Source: Haematococcus lacustris (taxonomy: Eukaryota > Chlorophyta > Chlorophyceae > Chlamydomonadales > Haematococcaceae). Taken from it: DNA of 64,000 nucleotides. Location: contig JASKMD010000029.1 of the NCBI GenBank assembly GCA_030144725.1, positions 16,759,135 through 16,823,134 of the forward strand, given 5' to 3'. Both the position numbers and the translations under genes were made by a program. Shown here one piece after another: positions 12,066-23,970 of the stretch. The notes below the pieces were generated by a model. It saw nothing but the letters and a program-made list of their open reading frames with translations. It had not been told where the DNA came from and did not search any database. Within the stretch, counting starts at the first letter, position 1. Each line of letters opens with the position of its first letter.

Positions 12066-12274
12066 AACAGCTCCACTTTAGCCTTGCCTGCTGTTGCTGC
12101 TGCCGGCCGGCTGCCTGTAGCTAATGAGGGCTTTCCATACTGACACATAGTGAGCATGACGTTGCCATCTGCATCCGGCTGCAACTGTAGCCTGCGTGAC
12201 TTGCAATGGAGGCATGTGCGCAAAGAGCAGGCAAGGCTAGGCTGCTGGCCAAGCTCACAAGGACACAGGAACAA
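12066..12274 (-). pseudogene. Transposon-like ORF, 5' part (partner of 6342-6736)
   Basis: Minus-strand frame with a cysteine cluster (C-L-H-C-K-S-R-R-L). It is cut at the foldback insertion point, and in copy 2 the frame runs on uninterrupted (21217-21555). A cysteine pair followed by an H-rich segment fits an algal DNA-transposon ORF; the family is uncertain. Confidence 0.45.
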
Positions 12275-14307
12275 CTGTGCCGCATAACTATGGCTGGCTC
12301 CTACCCCTACAGCCGCTTGCCCACGGCAAGCGCAGCTGAAGCAGCCTCAGCGGAAGTCCAGTGGGCCCTCAACTTAGGCATTTATTTGTGTATGGGTCAG
12401 CCTGTGTACCAGTAGCAGCATGGCAAAGCTGCGCTTGAGTGAGGTTGGGGAGGGCAAGGCAGGAGCTGGGACACGGGCAATCCTAGGGGCTAGGGCCAGA
12501 TCATCTTGGGAACCTGCCGGCGTGGTGCCAGGGGCAGATGAGGCCTGGGCTCGCAACTCTGGTGGCTCCATGCCGAGCTTGAGGGAGGGGGCTGTTGGAG
12601 AGCAGGAGGTGGAGGAGCTTGAGGACGCTGAGGCACTGGACAATGATGACACTATTGGCGACAGCCACTACCTGCGTGGCAAGCGCTTCAAGAAGCTGTT
12701 CAAGCTGCTGAGTAGTGACGTGGTGAGGCGAGGGTGACAGCGCTGTGGGTGTATGGGCAGTGGAGAGAGTGACAGCTGCCATCCTCTTCCCAGTGCTTCC
12801 CTGTGCTTCTGTCTAAAGCAGCCGTGTCCTTGCAGCCATGCCTGCTTTCATGTGGCCCGCTGCTGTTGTTCCAGGTGCAGCAGCCGGTGCAGCGGTACCG
12901 CACCCACACCCTGTTCCTGGTGCTGCTGCTCATCGCGGTTCACACCGGCTGCTTTGCCCTGATGTACACCATCGTGGGCACCCAGTCCCAGCTGGTGGCC
13001 ACCCTTGGTGATGTGGGTGAGTGAGCAGCCAGGCTGCTGCACCCCTGATGCTGGCTGGGCAGTTGCCATCCTTGCTGCTGGCTGGACAGTTGCAGCCACT
13101 CACAGTCCAGGGTGCCATGGCCAGGTTGCCTGTGGTGTGGTGGTGTCCAGCCTCCTGCCCTTCCCCTTGCCCTCTGCTTGCAGGCACTGCAGGCATCCTG
13201 GCCACAGAGGTCGCCACGTTCAGCCGCACTCTCAACATGCATTGTGAGCAGCCAGGCCCGTGATCACAGCGCATGTCTCCCTCACTACTATCAACATATC
13301 AACATATCTCCCCTACAACAGGCCCAGGCCAACGCTCACAGCACCTTGTGTGAAAGTGTGAGGAACCCCGTACTGCAGGCCCACTGCCATGCTGACCGCT
13401 GGCATGCTGCCCTGACATTCCCATCAGGCTTGGCAGGCTGCTGCCCATGGCAACAGGTTGCCAACCCTTACATCACCACCAGCTACTGCTCAGCTAGGGT
13501 TGCGCTGCTGATATGCCAAGACATGGGAACAGCAGCTTCAGGGGGGCCGTCTTGCTGCCTGCTGGCCTGGCTGCAGACTCCAACATGACTGTGCCAGACG
13601 GGCCAGGTGGCCCAGGGCTGCGCCTGGCCAGCTCCCCTGAGGACCTGCCCTACCTGAAGCAGGTGAGGGGGCTGGCTAGTGCCAGAGCAAGGCTGACTGA
13701 CTACACGCCACCATGGCTCCTGCCCATCATCTTTGCCTACAAGCACCATCACCACCTCCCATGCCCAACATGAGTGTATGCAACAGTGCGCGCATTCCAA
13801 CCAGGTGTGGGGCAGGCAGGCACAGCCTGAGTGAGTTGCGCTGGGTTGCTGTGCAGTTGCTGAGTGAGCACACTGACGCCTTCTACACCATGCACCAGAA
13901 AGCGTATGCAGGTGAGGGGCTTCCTGGCAGGCTCAGGGCCAGGGCCAGGTAGATCCTGCGGGCACCCAATGCTCGTGCCCAGAGCAGGCACTGAACCCAG
14001 GGCCCCAGCTCAGGAACACCATGCTCAAGCTGCAGCCAGATGAAGCTGTGGGGCATGTGCTGGGCTTTCATAGTTCACCTGCTGACTGCCTCCTTGTTCC
14101 ACACGGGCCCCTTGTGCTTTGCTGTGGAGGTGTCACTTTGTTCACTACCCTATGCCATGGCCACCACCTCTCTCTTGCAGGCATGGCCAGGGCAGGAGGC
14201 AGGCTGCCTACAAAGGACGGACTGCGCAACCTGTGGGGTGGGTGAGGAGCAGTCCTGTGCAGCTGACACCCATGTATCACACCCATATATAGCACACCTC
14301 CAGCACC

Positions 14308-14720
14308 TTGGCCCTCGACCTAGAGCCTTCATTGCCGTGGAACACTAAGCGTGGATCACTACGAAGCGGTGTTTTCGTCTGTGTGGAGTTCCCATGCACA
14401 TGGCATACACATGGGCATGGTCGCCTACCACCTACACTATTGCCTGACCCAGAGGACTATGATGTAGACTTCTTGCCCTTGGCTGGCAGCTTCTCTTGCT
14501 CTGGCCAGTAGCACAGCTCCAGTGGGCGCCACCTGCTCTCCCCAATGCGCTGCATGTTCAATGCTGCATTGCAGTCCCTGTCTACCCACCTGCCTGGCTG
14601 AGGTGCTGGCTTTGCCTTGGCAGCCTTGCCTTGCTCAGCCTTGGTGCGCTTGCTGCTGGGTGGGCTCAGCTGCCTGCTTGCTGTGCTTGGCTGGCTGGGG
14701 AGTCAGAGTACCTGCAGCCA
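14308..14720 (-). pseudogene. Fanzor-like nuclease, C-terminal fragment (copy B)
   Basis: Duplicate of the fragment at the left edge, complete at its element end. The minus strand 14457-14606 encodes DRDCNAALN and the following R-W-R-P-L-E-L-C-Y-W motif; 14308-14456 is the conserved terminal sequence. It lies in the intron between exons 13857-13911 and 14788-14866, which still splice in phase (codon G|AT). Confidence 0.6.
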
Positions 14721-16806
14721 CTGCTGGCTCACAAGCTGACGGTGCTGATGCCTGCCTCTGCTGCCTCTGCTGCTTGCCTGGCTGCAGATGCCGACTCTTT
14801 GAAGGGGATTGTGTTCACCAACATCGCTGTAAACCAGTCCCTGGGCAACTTCAGCACTCTGAACCTGTGAGGCTGGGCTCTGGGGTCAGGCAGCCCTGGT
14901 TCAGCAGGGCTGCCTGTGCCCCACAATGCCTGCCTGGCCTGTTGCAGCTCAGCCAGCATCAAGCCCTCTGCCCCTGATGAGAGCAGTCAAGGGTATGCCT
15001 GACCCTGCTCACTTTCTTGGTGACAGGAGTGACCTTGCGCAGTGAAGGCCCAGGGTGCTAGTGTTCACTGGTGACTTGTAGAGGCTGCTCACCTGCTAGC
15101 CCCAGGCTGTGCTCATTACAAGTCATGCAGCTGGCCGAAATCTTGGCCATGGTCTCTGTACCCGTCACCCTTGCAATTGACACCAGCACACAGGCTTGTG
15201 ATCCTACATACGCTGACTTTTCCACATGCCAAAGAAGGCAGCTGTGTGTTGTGCTTTGTGCCACCTCCGCTCTGTATCAATGTCATGTGTGCTGCTGTCT
15301 GTGCTGCAGGTACAACTCTACCAAGCTCATGGGGTTGTGGACCGCCGGCAACCGATTGGCGGCCAAGGCGCGCTCCCTGCTTCAGAATGGCGAGGCCTAC
15401 CTGCGCACCCTCGGCCCCAGCATAGCTGACTTCATGTACAACCCAGACCTGCTCTACATAGTCACCAACGGCCCAAACGTGAGCACTTCTCAGGGGCAGC
15501 ACACAAACACTGCAGGCCTGCACACCAGAGCACTTGACCTTGGAGCTGACCCTGACATGAACCCTGACCTTGGCCCTGCCTAGGACTGTGCATGCACATT
15601 GCCACCCTGCTGCTCCTTCCTGGACTTGCCTGTGGGCATAGCATGCCCTGGCATGCAAGCGCTCAGCACAGCTCTAGAGAGATGCATGCAGGGTTGCTTG
15701 ACCTCCTTACCATGCATGTGAGATGCATAAAGAGCTCCTTACCTTCCCTGCTTACTACTGTGATGTCAAGGGCCTTGCAGTTGTGGCATAGCAGGCGCTT
15801 GTCTCATGCTGGTGGGAAAGACATGTGTGCATGACCCTTGCTGCCTGCTGCCCCTGACTGCAGCTGGTGTTTGAGGGCTACAAGTCCACCATGGACATCT
15901 ACATGCAGATTGTAATCTCCTCGTCTGCCTCAGCCAACAACCTGCAGCTGGTGCTGCTGGCAGCAGAGGGTGGGGTGCTGTGCCTGCTGTGTGTGGTTTG
16001 GGTGTGGCTGCTCCTGCGGGCTGTGGCGGAGCGCCGCTACCAGATGTACCAGATCCTGATGGTGAGGCTGCCATGTTGAGGTGGAGGCAGCTTGCTGGTG
16101 TTTCTTCCCAACGTGGGTGAAGGATGAGGCTGCGCTTGTGACAAAGCTGAGTCTGAATGGCAAGTTGTAAGCCTGCACCAGCTACCTTCGCTGCCGGTAG
16201 CTGTTGTTGCTGCCCTGGTCGCTCAGGTGGTGCCTGGAGGCCTGGTGCGCCGCATGGCCACGCAGCGCCAGCGGCTAGGGGACGAGTCGGAAGACGAGGA
16301 GGACGAGCGCATGCTGACTGCGCCCACTTTGACCGCCCAGGTCAGTTGTTGACCGACAATGCCCTGACCCTTGCATGAATGCTGGGGTGGCAGTGTGCCA
16401 GTGTCAATTGTGTTTGTCACATTCCTCACTCTGCAGATGGCTGTACGGAAGAGTCAAAAGGCCCCGGGCATTCGATTTGAACAGGATGCAGAAGATGTGG
16501 AGGAAGGGGCAGTGCATACAGTTGAAAAGGGCAGACCAGGGGCAGCTGCTGCTGGTGGGGTGGGCAGGGCAGGGCCAGGGAGCTGCTGGCAGGCACTGTT
16601 GAGAGGCCTGGGCTGGGTGCCAGCAGCGCTCACTAGCTCCAAGCAGGAGAGCGGCAAGGGGAGCAAGCGCCAGTTATCCCCATCTGTGAAGACTTCGGTA
16701 CGTCGCAGCTCCAGCATGGTTTCAGACACTCTTGACACACTTGCAAACTGCGATACCTGATATAAAAACTTTGTATACAAAAGTGATATGTATGTACCGT
16801 GGTGAT

Positions 16807-16966
16807 ACGCCTTATTGGTAGTTTTACCAAATTAGTTTGTCACCAAATTGTATCACCAATTGTTTGACCATATAGTCTGGATGATTTGTTTTTTAGCATG
16901 AGATGTTTTTCGTCACCAAATTGTATCACCAATTGTTTAAGCATAAGATTTGGGTTTTCGCCAGAT
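16807..16966. repeat. AT-rich MITE-like repeat in an intron (copy 2)
   Basis: Duplicate of 2431-2590, with one visible base change beside it (TACCGTGGTGA instead of TACCGTAGTGA). Confidence 0.5.
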
Positions 16967-17363
16967 TTCAGACGCAATTGACTTCGCAACCTATGTTACC
17001 TGTGATCATACAATGCCTAGAGCTCATAAACACTCCTGGAATCTACTGCAAAGTGGCTTGCTGGTGTGTCTACTGCCCCGCCCTGCCTTGCAGCTGTGGC
17101 TCATCTGGCCCATTGCTGTCTGGGGCCCCACAGGTGTGTTTAGGGACTGGGTCTGGCAGCAGCAAGCCTGGGGTTCAGCAGCCAGAGCCTTGGGCACAGC
17201 TACACCGCACGCCCAAAGTAATTCACCACTCATGCCTCGTTAGTGTGTCCCCATCTGCTTCCCCACCCCTGCCCTGCCTGATGTGGGTGATGAGGGGCGG
17301 TCTGCTTGCTGTGCACCACAGTGATGCTATTCTATGCCATTGGCTTCCAGCTGATGGCCACCA

Positions 17364-17602
17364 CACTCCTACAAATTAGTCCCTGCATTCTTCCCTGCAC
17401 TTTTGGCCAACCTTGTCCGATCGGGCTGAAATTTTGATAGATGGTGTTTTGCAGAAAATAAAACATATTGTTTTTTGAGAATTTTTTTCAAAAAACGATA
17501 TGTTTTATTTTCTGCAAAACACCATCTATCAAAATTTCAGCCCGATCGGACAAGGTTGGCCGAAGGTGCAGGGAAGAATGCAGGGACTAATTTGTAGGAG
17601 TG
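17364..17602. mobile_element. 239-bp foldback MITE inserted in a coding exon
   Basis: Long imperfect inverted repeat with ends CACTCCTACAAATTAGTCCC and the complement, and a core palindrome CCGATCGG on each arm. Flanked by a 2-bp duplication CA (17362-17363, 17603-17604). The empty site is in copy 1 at 2986-2990. CACT ends with a short duplication suggest a CACTA-type non-autonomous element. Relatives: 23971-24317, 28430-28814, 43559-43870. Confidence 0.85.
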
Positions 17603-19893
17603 CATCAACGGCCCCATCAGCCTCTTCAACATCGTCAGCTTCACCCAGGTGCCGGCATGGAGGCTGTAGGGCCAGACAGGCTGTCTGAGGGGCTCAGGAG
17701 GGTGGGTGGGGCCCTGATGATGGAGGGCTGTGGAGCGTGGATCTTGGTGGGCTGTGGGGTTGGATGTGTAGTGGTGTGCTGCGCTGTGGGATGGATTGGG
17801 GGGGTGGAGGTACGGTGGTGTGGGGCTGGGTGGGGTGCATAACAATGCCATGTACGGTGCTGACTTTGCTGCTCTGTGCCCTGCAGTTGCTGTACAACGC
17901 CAACAACTTCTTCCTCCAAGAGCTTACCTTTGAGCCAAACCCCGCCAACATGCCCCAGCTGCGGGCTTCCACCGTGCAGCGCATCAAGGAGCTGGAGATG
18001 CACTACAAGGTCATGCTCTATGGCCATAAGGTGGGTGCAGGCAGGCAGACAGGGTCAATGACCTAGGAGTGTCTTCTACCCGCTTGGGTGGATGAACCTC
18101 AGCATGTTGTATGCCTGCAGCTTGCCTTGCCTGGCCTGCCTGCCTGCCTGCCCGCAGTCGGTGCCTACTACCGCAAGTGCCCCATACATCACACTGGTCA
18201 GCTCAGGCGTGACCTACACCGGCAGCCATGGCAACTACATCCTATTTGACACCAAGGAATGTCTGGCAAGGTGGGTGGGGCAGCAAGGATCGACATGCAC
18301 CTTTACCGGCTTGTCTTGCGAGGAGTAAAGCAATAGAAGTCAACACCATCAAATGATGCAAGCTGCTCACGACCCTGGCAGGAGGTAGCCAATCAGCACG
18401 GCAAGGAGTGGCTGGCAGTAGGATGCTGAGCCTGCCCTGACTGCAGCAACAAGTCCGAGTGTCAGCCGCCCAGCAGCCCCCTGTACCCCTGGACTCACAG
18501 CGGCCTGGACACCATGATGTCACACTACATGGAGATCGGCACCTCCATCACACAGTTCCAGTACCTGGTGGGTCATGCAGCCTGGCAGCCACACCCTCAC
18601 ACAGGGCACCTCCAATGCCCATTGGTGCGGTCTGCCTGGGCCCCACCCCTTGCTGGCAGCTGCTGACTGTGTTGTGCCCCCGCTGCTTGTGGCCAGGACC
18701 CCTACCTCAACGGCCCGGAGTACAACTTCTATTGTGAGTGGCGGATGAACCTGAACAAACCCTGGAAGGCAGCCATGATGTGTTGCCATGATGCCTGCTT
18801 GCAAGCCTGCTGCCCATCTGCCCACCCGCCCGCCTGCCTGCCTCCCTGCCCAGGGAACACCATCCCTGACATGTCAGGAGGGTTTGAGCGTCTGAGTGAG
18901 GCTTACCAGGTCTTTGTGAACGACAACCTCAGGTGGGCCCTGGCTGACGGCTGGCTGTGCATTGGCTGCCTAGGCCTGCATCTCTGGCTGAGCATGTCTG
19001 GCTGCCTCATCAGCCACTGCTGCACCCTCCCAGCCTGGCCTGCCTGCAGCTGGCCAGGCAGGTGGTCCCTGCCACCTAGGCGCCTTTCTCCTGAGCCTTG
19101 GCCCACGAGCCACCTGCTGTTGGTGTGGAGCTGCAGGGTGGTGCTGTCGCTGCACATCTGCCTCTTCGTGTTCACCCTGGTGCTCATGGCGGTGTACGTG
19201 GGCCTGATGGTGCTGCCCTTTGTCAAAGTCACCCGCAATGAGACACGGCGCATCGCAGAGCTCGTGAGCCAGCTGCCGGCTGAGGTAGGAGGGCATGGCC
19301 CCAGTCGTCATGCACCTCACGTGTGGTGGCTGACACAGGGTGCAAGGCAGGGTTGACCCTTCCCACCCAAGCTGCACCGTGAGCTCAGTGAGCCATGCAC
19401 CCCATCACCTGACCCTGACCATGAGCCAGCTGCAGAGGCGTCCTTCACCATGTTGTGCGCCGGTGTGCCCAGGTGGACATGGAGGCAACATTAGCCAAGG
19501 CCCAGATGGCTGAGCTGCTGCTGGGGCCAGCTGTGCCACCCCCTTATGACGCCATGAAGAGCAGCAAGTCGCTGAAAAAGAGTGAGCAGCAGCCATGCAA
19601 GCACTGGCTCATGCAATAGGATGCCATGCCCCCGAAGCTGTCATGCTTGACTGTTGTGTCCTGTGTCAGGCTCCTGGCTCAAGTCGCCACCTCACTGGCC
19701 CCCACTGTCCTCCCTATGCCGGATACCATCCTGCTGTTGCTGCTTTCACCATCCCCCAGATTCACTGGCCATCCACTCCGAACTGTGGGATGGGAGCAAT
19801 GCTACACAACCGCTCCTGTGTGAGCAGCCATTGGCCTCAGTTGCCTCTGTTGCCTGCACAGGTCGGTCCCTGAGCAGTGGCTCCAGCCGCTGA

Positions 19894-20121
19894 GCCATGG
19901 ACTGGGCTGAAGAAGCCAGGGCTGATACGGCCCGTGCTTGACAGGTTGCTATCCATATCTCTGCAGCAGGGCCCCATAATGTTGGTGGGCAGAGCTAGAG
20001 CAATAGCAATAGGATCACTGTAGCATCACCAGCCGCCTGCTTTGCCAGTATTGCACCATGACATGCTCCTTGCTCCATGCACCCTCCACTACAACACAAC
20101 TTTACTACAACAACACTTTGG
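19894..20121. other. Downstream flank of copy 2
   Basis: Same sequence as 5277-5504. Nothing further is supported. Confidence 0.4.
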
Positions 20122-20277
20122 CCCTCAACCTAGAGCCTTCATTGCCGTGGAACACTAAGCGTGGACCACTACAAAACAGTGTTTTTGTATGTGTGGAGTT
20201 CCCATGCACATGGCATACACAAGGGCATGCGCATGTGCATACACAAGGGCATGCGGCTGTGGCTCTTGCTGCTCGAC
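20122..20277 (+). repeat. End sequence of the Fanzor-like element, solo copy (duplicate)
   Basis: Duplicate of 5505-5660 in the second tandem unit. Confidence 0.5.
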
Positions 20278-21200
20278 GAGGGTTGCAGCTTGGGTGGAGC
20301 TTGAACCAGGAGTGGGTCGACCCTAGCCCCAGCCCTGGAACACCACCTGGTACCTAGCTATGATGTCACACTGACACATGCTACAATGGACAGTAAGGTG
20401 CCCAGTCCACATATGGTGCCGCCCTTCCACCTCTCATCCACTTCCCTGCACCAATTGAAACCCTGCAAATTGGCACCTGGCGATGCACTAAGGATATCGG
20501 GACACTCTTTGTCAGTCTGACACACTGGCACCCATGCAACAGCTGCAATAAAGCAATTGCTCGAACATGGAGTACTGTGGCATTGACGGCAATCCTGTGC
20601 AACACACTTGCATATATTGCAATTAATTGCTTGTGACCTGGTCAGTTGCGGCTTGGCAGTCAGATTCATTGGGAGTTGTGACAGATTATGTTATGGAATA
20701 CACAAATGGGTTGCAATGTGCACGTTTCTATTCCTAATGATGTAGAGTGGAGTTTCTTTAACAACTTTCACTGATGTTTTAGTGATGTCAGATAGAGGGA
20801 TGGTGTGCATGTATAAGTTGTATTGTTATCCTACATGGGTTTGACTAGGTGCGCCCACCCCACCTTGCTTTGGGTTGGGGTCAAAGGTCATTAAGCTACA
20901 ACTGGGTGTGATGCGCCTGGTCATGATTTGCCCTGTAAGCAGACACGTGGATGTGAAGTCATGCATTGAATGTGCTACGGCGCATGCATTGAATGCACGG
21001 TGTCACGGCGCAAGCCGTCGCCTTTAATCTTACACTGTGAGTAGCATGTCCACTTAGACAATGTCCAGCGCACAACGTCTCGTCCACACTCTCGCACAGC
21101 AGCTGGGCCTGGGGTGAGCACGGGACCCCCGGGAGTTGAAGCCGAATGGTGAGCAGTGCACAGCCCACCAGTGACCTCTCCAGTCACTCTGCTAAAGTGT
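20278..21200. other. Duplicate of 5661-6583, no gene seen
   Basis: Matches the flank in copy 1 with only scattered changes (for example TGTAAGC for TATAAGC near 20935). Confidence 0.4.
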
Positions 21201-21216
21201 GGAATACGGATACCAC

Positions 21217-21555
21217 TCAATCCTCTCGGTGCTCTCGGTGCTCACGGAAAACCTGCAGCTGATGTGCCAACCGGTGGTGCTCGATGTACTTTGGCATTTG
21301 CTTGTTCAGCATGCCAACAACATCACTCAAGCTCATCCTCATGCACAACAGCTCCACTTTAGCCTTGCCTGCTGTTGCTGCTGCCGGCCGGCTGCCTGTA
21401 GCTAATGAGGGCTTTCCATACTGACACATAGTGAGCATGACGTTGCCATCTGCATCCGGCTGCAACTGTAGCCTGCGTGACTTGCAATGGAGGCATGTGC
21501 GCAAAGAGCAGGCAAGGCTAGGCTGCTGGCCAAGCTCACAAGGACACAGGAACAA
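21217..21555 (-). pseudogene. Transposon-like ORF fragment, uninterrupted copy
   Basis: A 112-residue frame. Near its N-terminus are CPCELGQQPSLAC and RTCLHCKSRRLQ (paired cysteines), followed by a basic segment and MSLSDVVGMLNKQMPKY, then HHRLAHQLQVFREH. The layout R-x-C-x2-C ... L ... H-x2-A-x-Q-x-F-R resembles the region upstream of the catalytic core of an unclassified DNA-transposon ORF widespread in green algae. A related fragment is at 29030-29368. It stops early and no catalytic part follows, so it is a remnant. This copy holds the empty site for the foldback element of copy 1. Confidence 0.45.
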
Positions 21556-21696
21556 CTGTGCCGCATAACTATGGCTGGCTCCTACCCCTACAGCCGCTTG
21601 CCCACGGCAAGCGCAGCTGAAGCAGCCTCAGCGGAAGTCCAGTGGGCCCTCAACTTAGGCATTTATTTGTGTATGGGTCAGCCTGTGTACCAGTAG

Positions 21697-22408
21697 CCTC
21701 TATAGACTGCGAGCCTCGGTGTCCTGAGGTATCCCAAGGTACCTTGGCGGAACGGATCTCTTAAGAGGGGGAGAAATGTGACGGTGCGCTTCCGCGTATC
21801 CGCAATCAATCCTCTCGGTAGAATGTCCACCGAACTTGTGGACATTTTGTCCACCAGTTATGTGGACATTTGAAACACGCACCAAACAGCTAACGCTGCA
21901 TCAACCCTGCATTGTCTTAGTACCTGTGTGCCAACCGTAGGCCAAACACTGCGATCGACGCAGCCTCCCAAACATGTGACCGCTCACTCCCTGCCAGGCC
22001 GGACTTGGGGCCCTGCTGCTGTTGATGTGCATTGATGGGGAGACTTGACGTGATTCCAAACTCACCAGGCCCGTCTCCAAAGCAAGCGAATAGGCCGAAT
22101 TCCTCCAGTTCGCAAAGCTTTAAATCTAGGCGAGGCTAGCTAGCGACTAGCAGAAGACGACTGAGCGGACGACCCAGCAGGCGGTAACGACTCTGACCCA
22201 GCACCACAGCCAGCAGGTTCCAGCTGGAAAGGACAGGGGACAAGGTTGCGCTCAAAGCATGCGGAGGAGCTCAGCAAGCCCTAGTATGGGTTGCTAGTCG
22301 CTCGTGCTGGTCGCTTGTAGCGCGGTTGGGCAATTTAAAACTTCCCCCATCCACAGCCAACAAATTTCCCCGATATAGGGGGAACTTTTACCGGGAGACT
22401 TGATTGCT
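21697..22408 (+). mobile_element. LTR-retrotransposon fragment: 3' internal end, polypurine tract and LTR
   Basis: The purine run AAGAGGGGGAGAAA (21763-21776) is followed at once by TGTGACGGTGCG, the layout of a polypurine tract before a 3' LTR. The LTR contains a small repeat of GTGGACATT/AATGTCCAC (21826-21872). Its end could not be fixed. An inverted copy of most of it is at 27920-28343, where 179 bp between two GCTGGAAA repeats is missing. It begins exactly at the duplication junction 21697. Confidence 0.6.
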
Positions 22409-22469
22409 GGAAACACCGACAAGCACCCCCCACTCAGCACACCACCAACATATTCTTCCTTGCAGGCTA

Positions 22470-22580
22470 AATGCCCAGAAGGACAGGAAAGAGCGCAGCA
22501 AAGAAGCGGGTGAAGATACCGCCAGTGCAACATCATGGACTCCACCCCCTCCCAGACTCGCCCATTTGCCTTGCCTGACT
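22470..22580 (+). pseudogene. Possible gag start following the LTR
   Basis: After the LTR and an AG (CTTGCAG), an ATG at 22470 opens a basic frame beginning MPRRTGKSAAKKRVKIPPVQ that stops soon after. A lysine/arginine-rich start directly downstream of an LTR would fit a Gag N-terminus. The rest is replaced by minisatellite. An inverted copy is at about 27740-27850. Confidence 0.3.
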
Positions 22581-22854
22581 TGTCCCCTGCCATGCTCACC
22601 AGCCCAAGGCTGCATCATCAACAACAGTAGCCACCTTCCTTGCCCTCTGCCCTTCTCAGCCGCCCAGGGCTGTAGCAGCAGCAGCCCCCTCCTGCCTTGT
22701 CCTCTGCCCTGCTCACTAGTCCATGGCTGTAGCAGCAGCAGCAGCCCCCTCCTGCCTTGCCCTCTGCCCTGCTTAATAGCCCAGGGCTATAGCAGCAGCA
22801 GCCCCCTCCTGCCTTGTCCCCTGCCCTGCTCACCAGCCCAGGGTTGCAGAAGGT

Positions 22855-23880
22855 GTGCCCCTCCCATCCCTGCCCAGACCTGCCCCACCCCCTCCCAGCC
22901 CTGCCCCATCCCCTCCCAGCCTTGCGTTGCCCCTCTCCTCCCTGCCCAGACCTGCCCCACCCCCTCCCAGCCCTGCCCCACCCCTCCCAGCCTTGCGTTG
23001 TCCCTCCCCTCCCTGCCCAGCCCTGCCCCACCCCCTCCCAGCCCTGCCCCTCCCCTCCCTGCCCAGCCCTGCCCCACCCCCTTCCAGCCCTGCCCCACCC
23101 CCTCCCAGCCCTGCCCCACCCCCTCCCAGCCTTGCCCCACCCCCTCCCAGCCCTGCCCCACCCCCTCCCAGCCTTGCCCCACCCCCTCCCCTCCCTGCCC
23201 AGCCCTGCCCCACCCCCTCCCAGCCCTGCCCCACCCCCTCCCAGCCTTGCGTTGCCCCTCCCAGCCCTGCCCAGCCCTGCCCCACCCCCTCCCAGCCCTG
23301 CCCCACCCCCTCCCAGCCCTGCCCCACCCCCTCCCAGCCCTGCCCCACCCCCTTCCAGCCTTGCGTTGCCCCTCCCCTCCCTGCCCAGCCCTGCCCCACC
23401 CCCTCCCAGCCCTGCCTCACCCCCTCCCAGCCTTGCGTTACCCCTCCCCTCCCTGCCCAGCCCTGCCCCACCCCCTCCCAGCCCTGCCCCTCCCCTCCCT
23501 GCCCAGCCATGCCCCACCCCCTTCCAGCCCTGCCCCACCCCCTCCCAGCCCTGCCCCACCCCCTCCCAGCCCTGCCCCACCCCCTCCCAGCCCTGCCCCA
23601 CCCCCTCCCAGCCCTGCCCCACCCCCTCCCAGCCTTGCCCCACCCCCTCCCAGCCCTGCCCCACCCCCTCCCAGCCTTGCGTTGCCCCTCCCCTCCCTGC
23701 CCAGCCCTGCCCCACCCCCTCCCAGCCCTGCCCCACCCCCTCCCAGCCTTGCGTTGCCCCTCCCCTCCCTGCCCAGCCCTGCCCCACCCCCTCCCAGCCA
23801 TGTTCCACCCCATCCCAGCTACGCGTTGCCCCTCCCTGCCCTGCCCTGCATTGCCCTGCCCTGCCCTGCCCTGCCCTGCC
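22855..23880. repeat. Large 21-bp C-rich minisatellite, about 45-50 units
   Basis: CAGCCCTGCCCCACCCCCTCC units, interspersed with TTGCGTTGCCCCTCCC variants, run for about 1 kb. Six frames stay open for hundreds of codons (P/A/S/C-rich or G/W/R-rich) purely because the unit is a multiple of three. No protein is supported. Confidence 0.9.
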
Positions 23881-23970
23881 TGTAGGTATGTGGCAGTGCA
23901 GGCTGCATGAGCAGCAGCACCACCACCAGGCTAAAGTACATGTGTTGCAGTGCATGAGCAGCGGCAGCAG

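Larger units (their letters stand above)
12415..19893 (+). pseudogene. TmcB-like gene, copy 2, 5'-truncated, one exon broken by a MITE
   Basis: Exons: 12415-12722 (truncated), 12875-13016, 13184-13243, 13577-13662, 13857-13911, 14788-14866, 15310-15478, 15864-16061, 16227-16340, 16437-16697, 17094-17133, 17322-17363 plus 17605-17648, 17887-18030, 18158-18270, 18447-18567, 18697-18733, 18854-18932, 19137-19284, 19473-19581, 19862-19893. The segment starts at 12415 inside the exon that spans 47407-48056 in the complete gene, so the PAS-containing N-terminus is missing. The exon for a membrane segment is split at 17363 by a 239-bp MITE, which brings in stop codons. Otherwise frames and splice phases are intact. 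It carries Q-to-R and E-to-K differences from copy 1. Probably non-functional. Confidence 0.75.
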
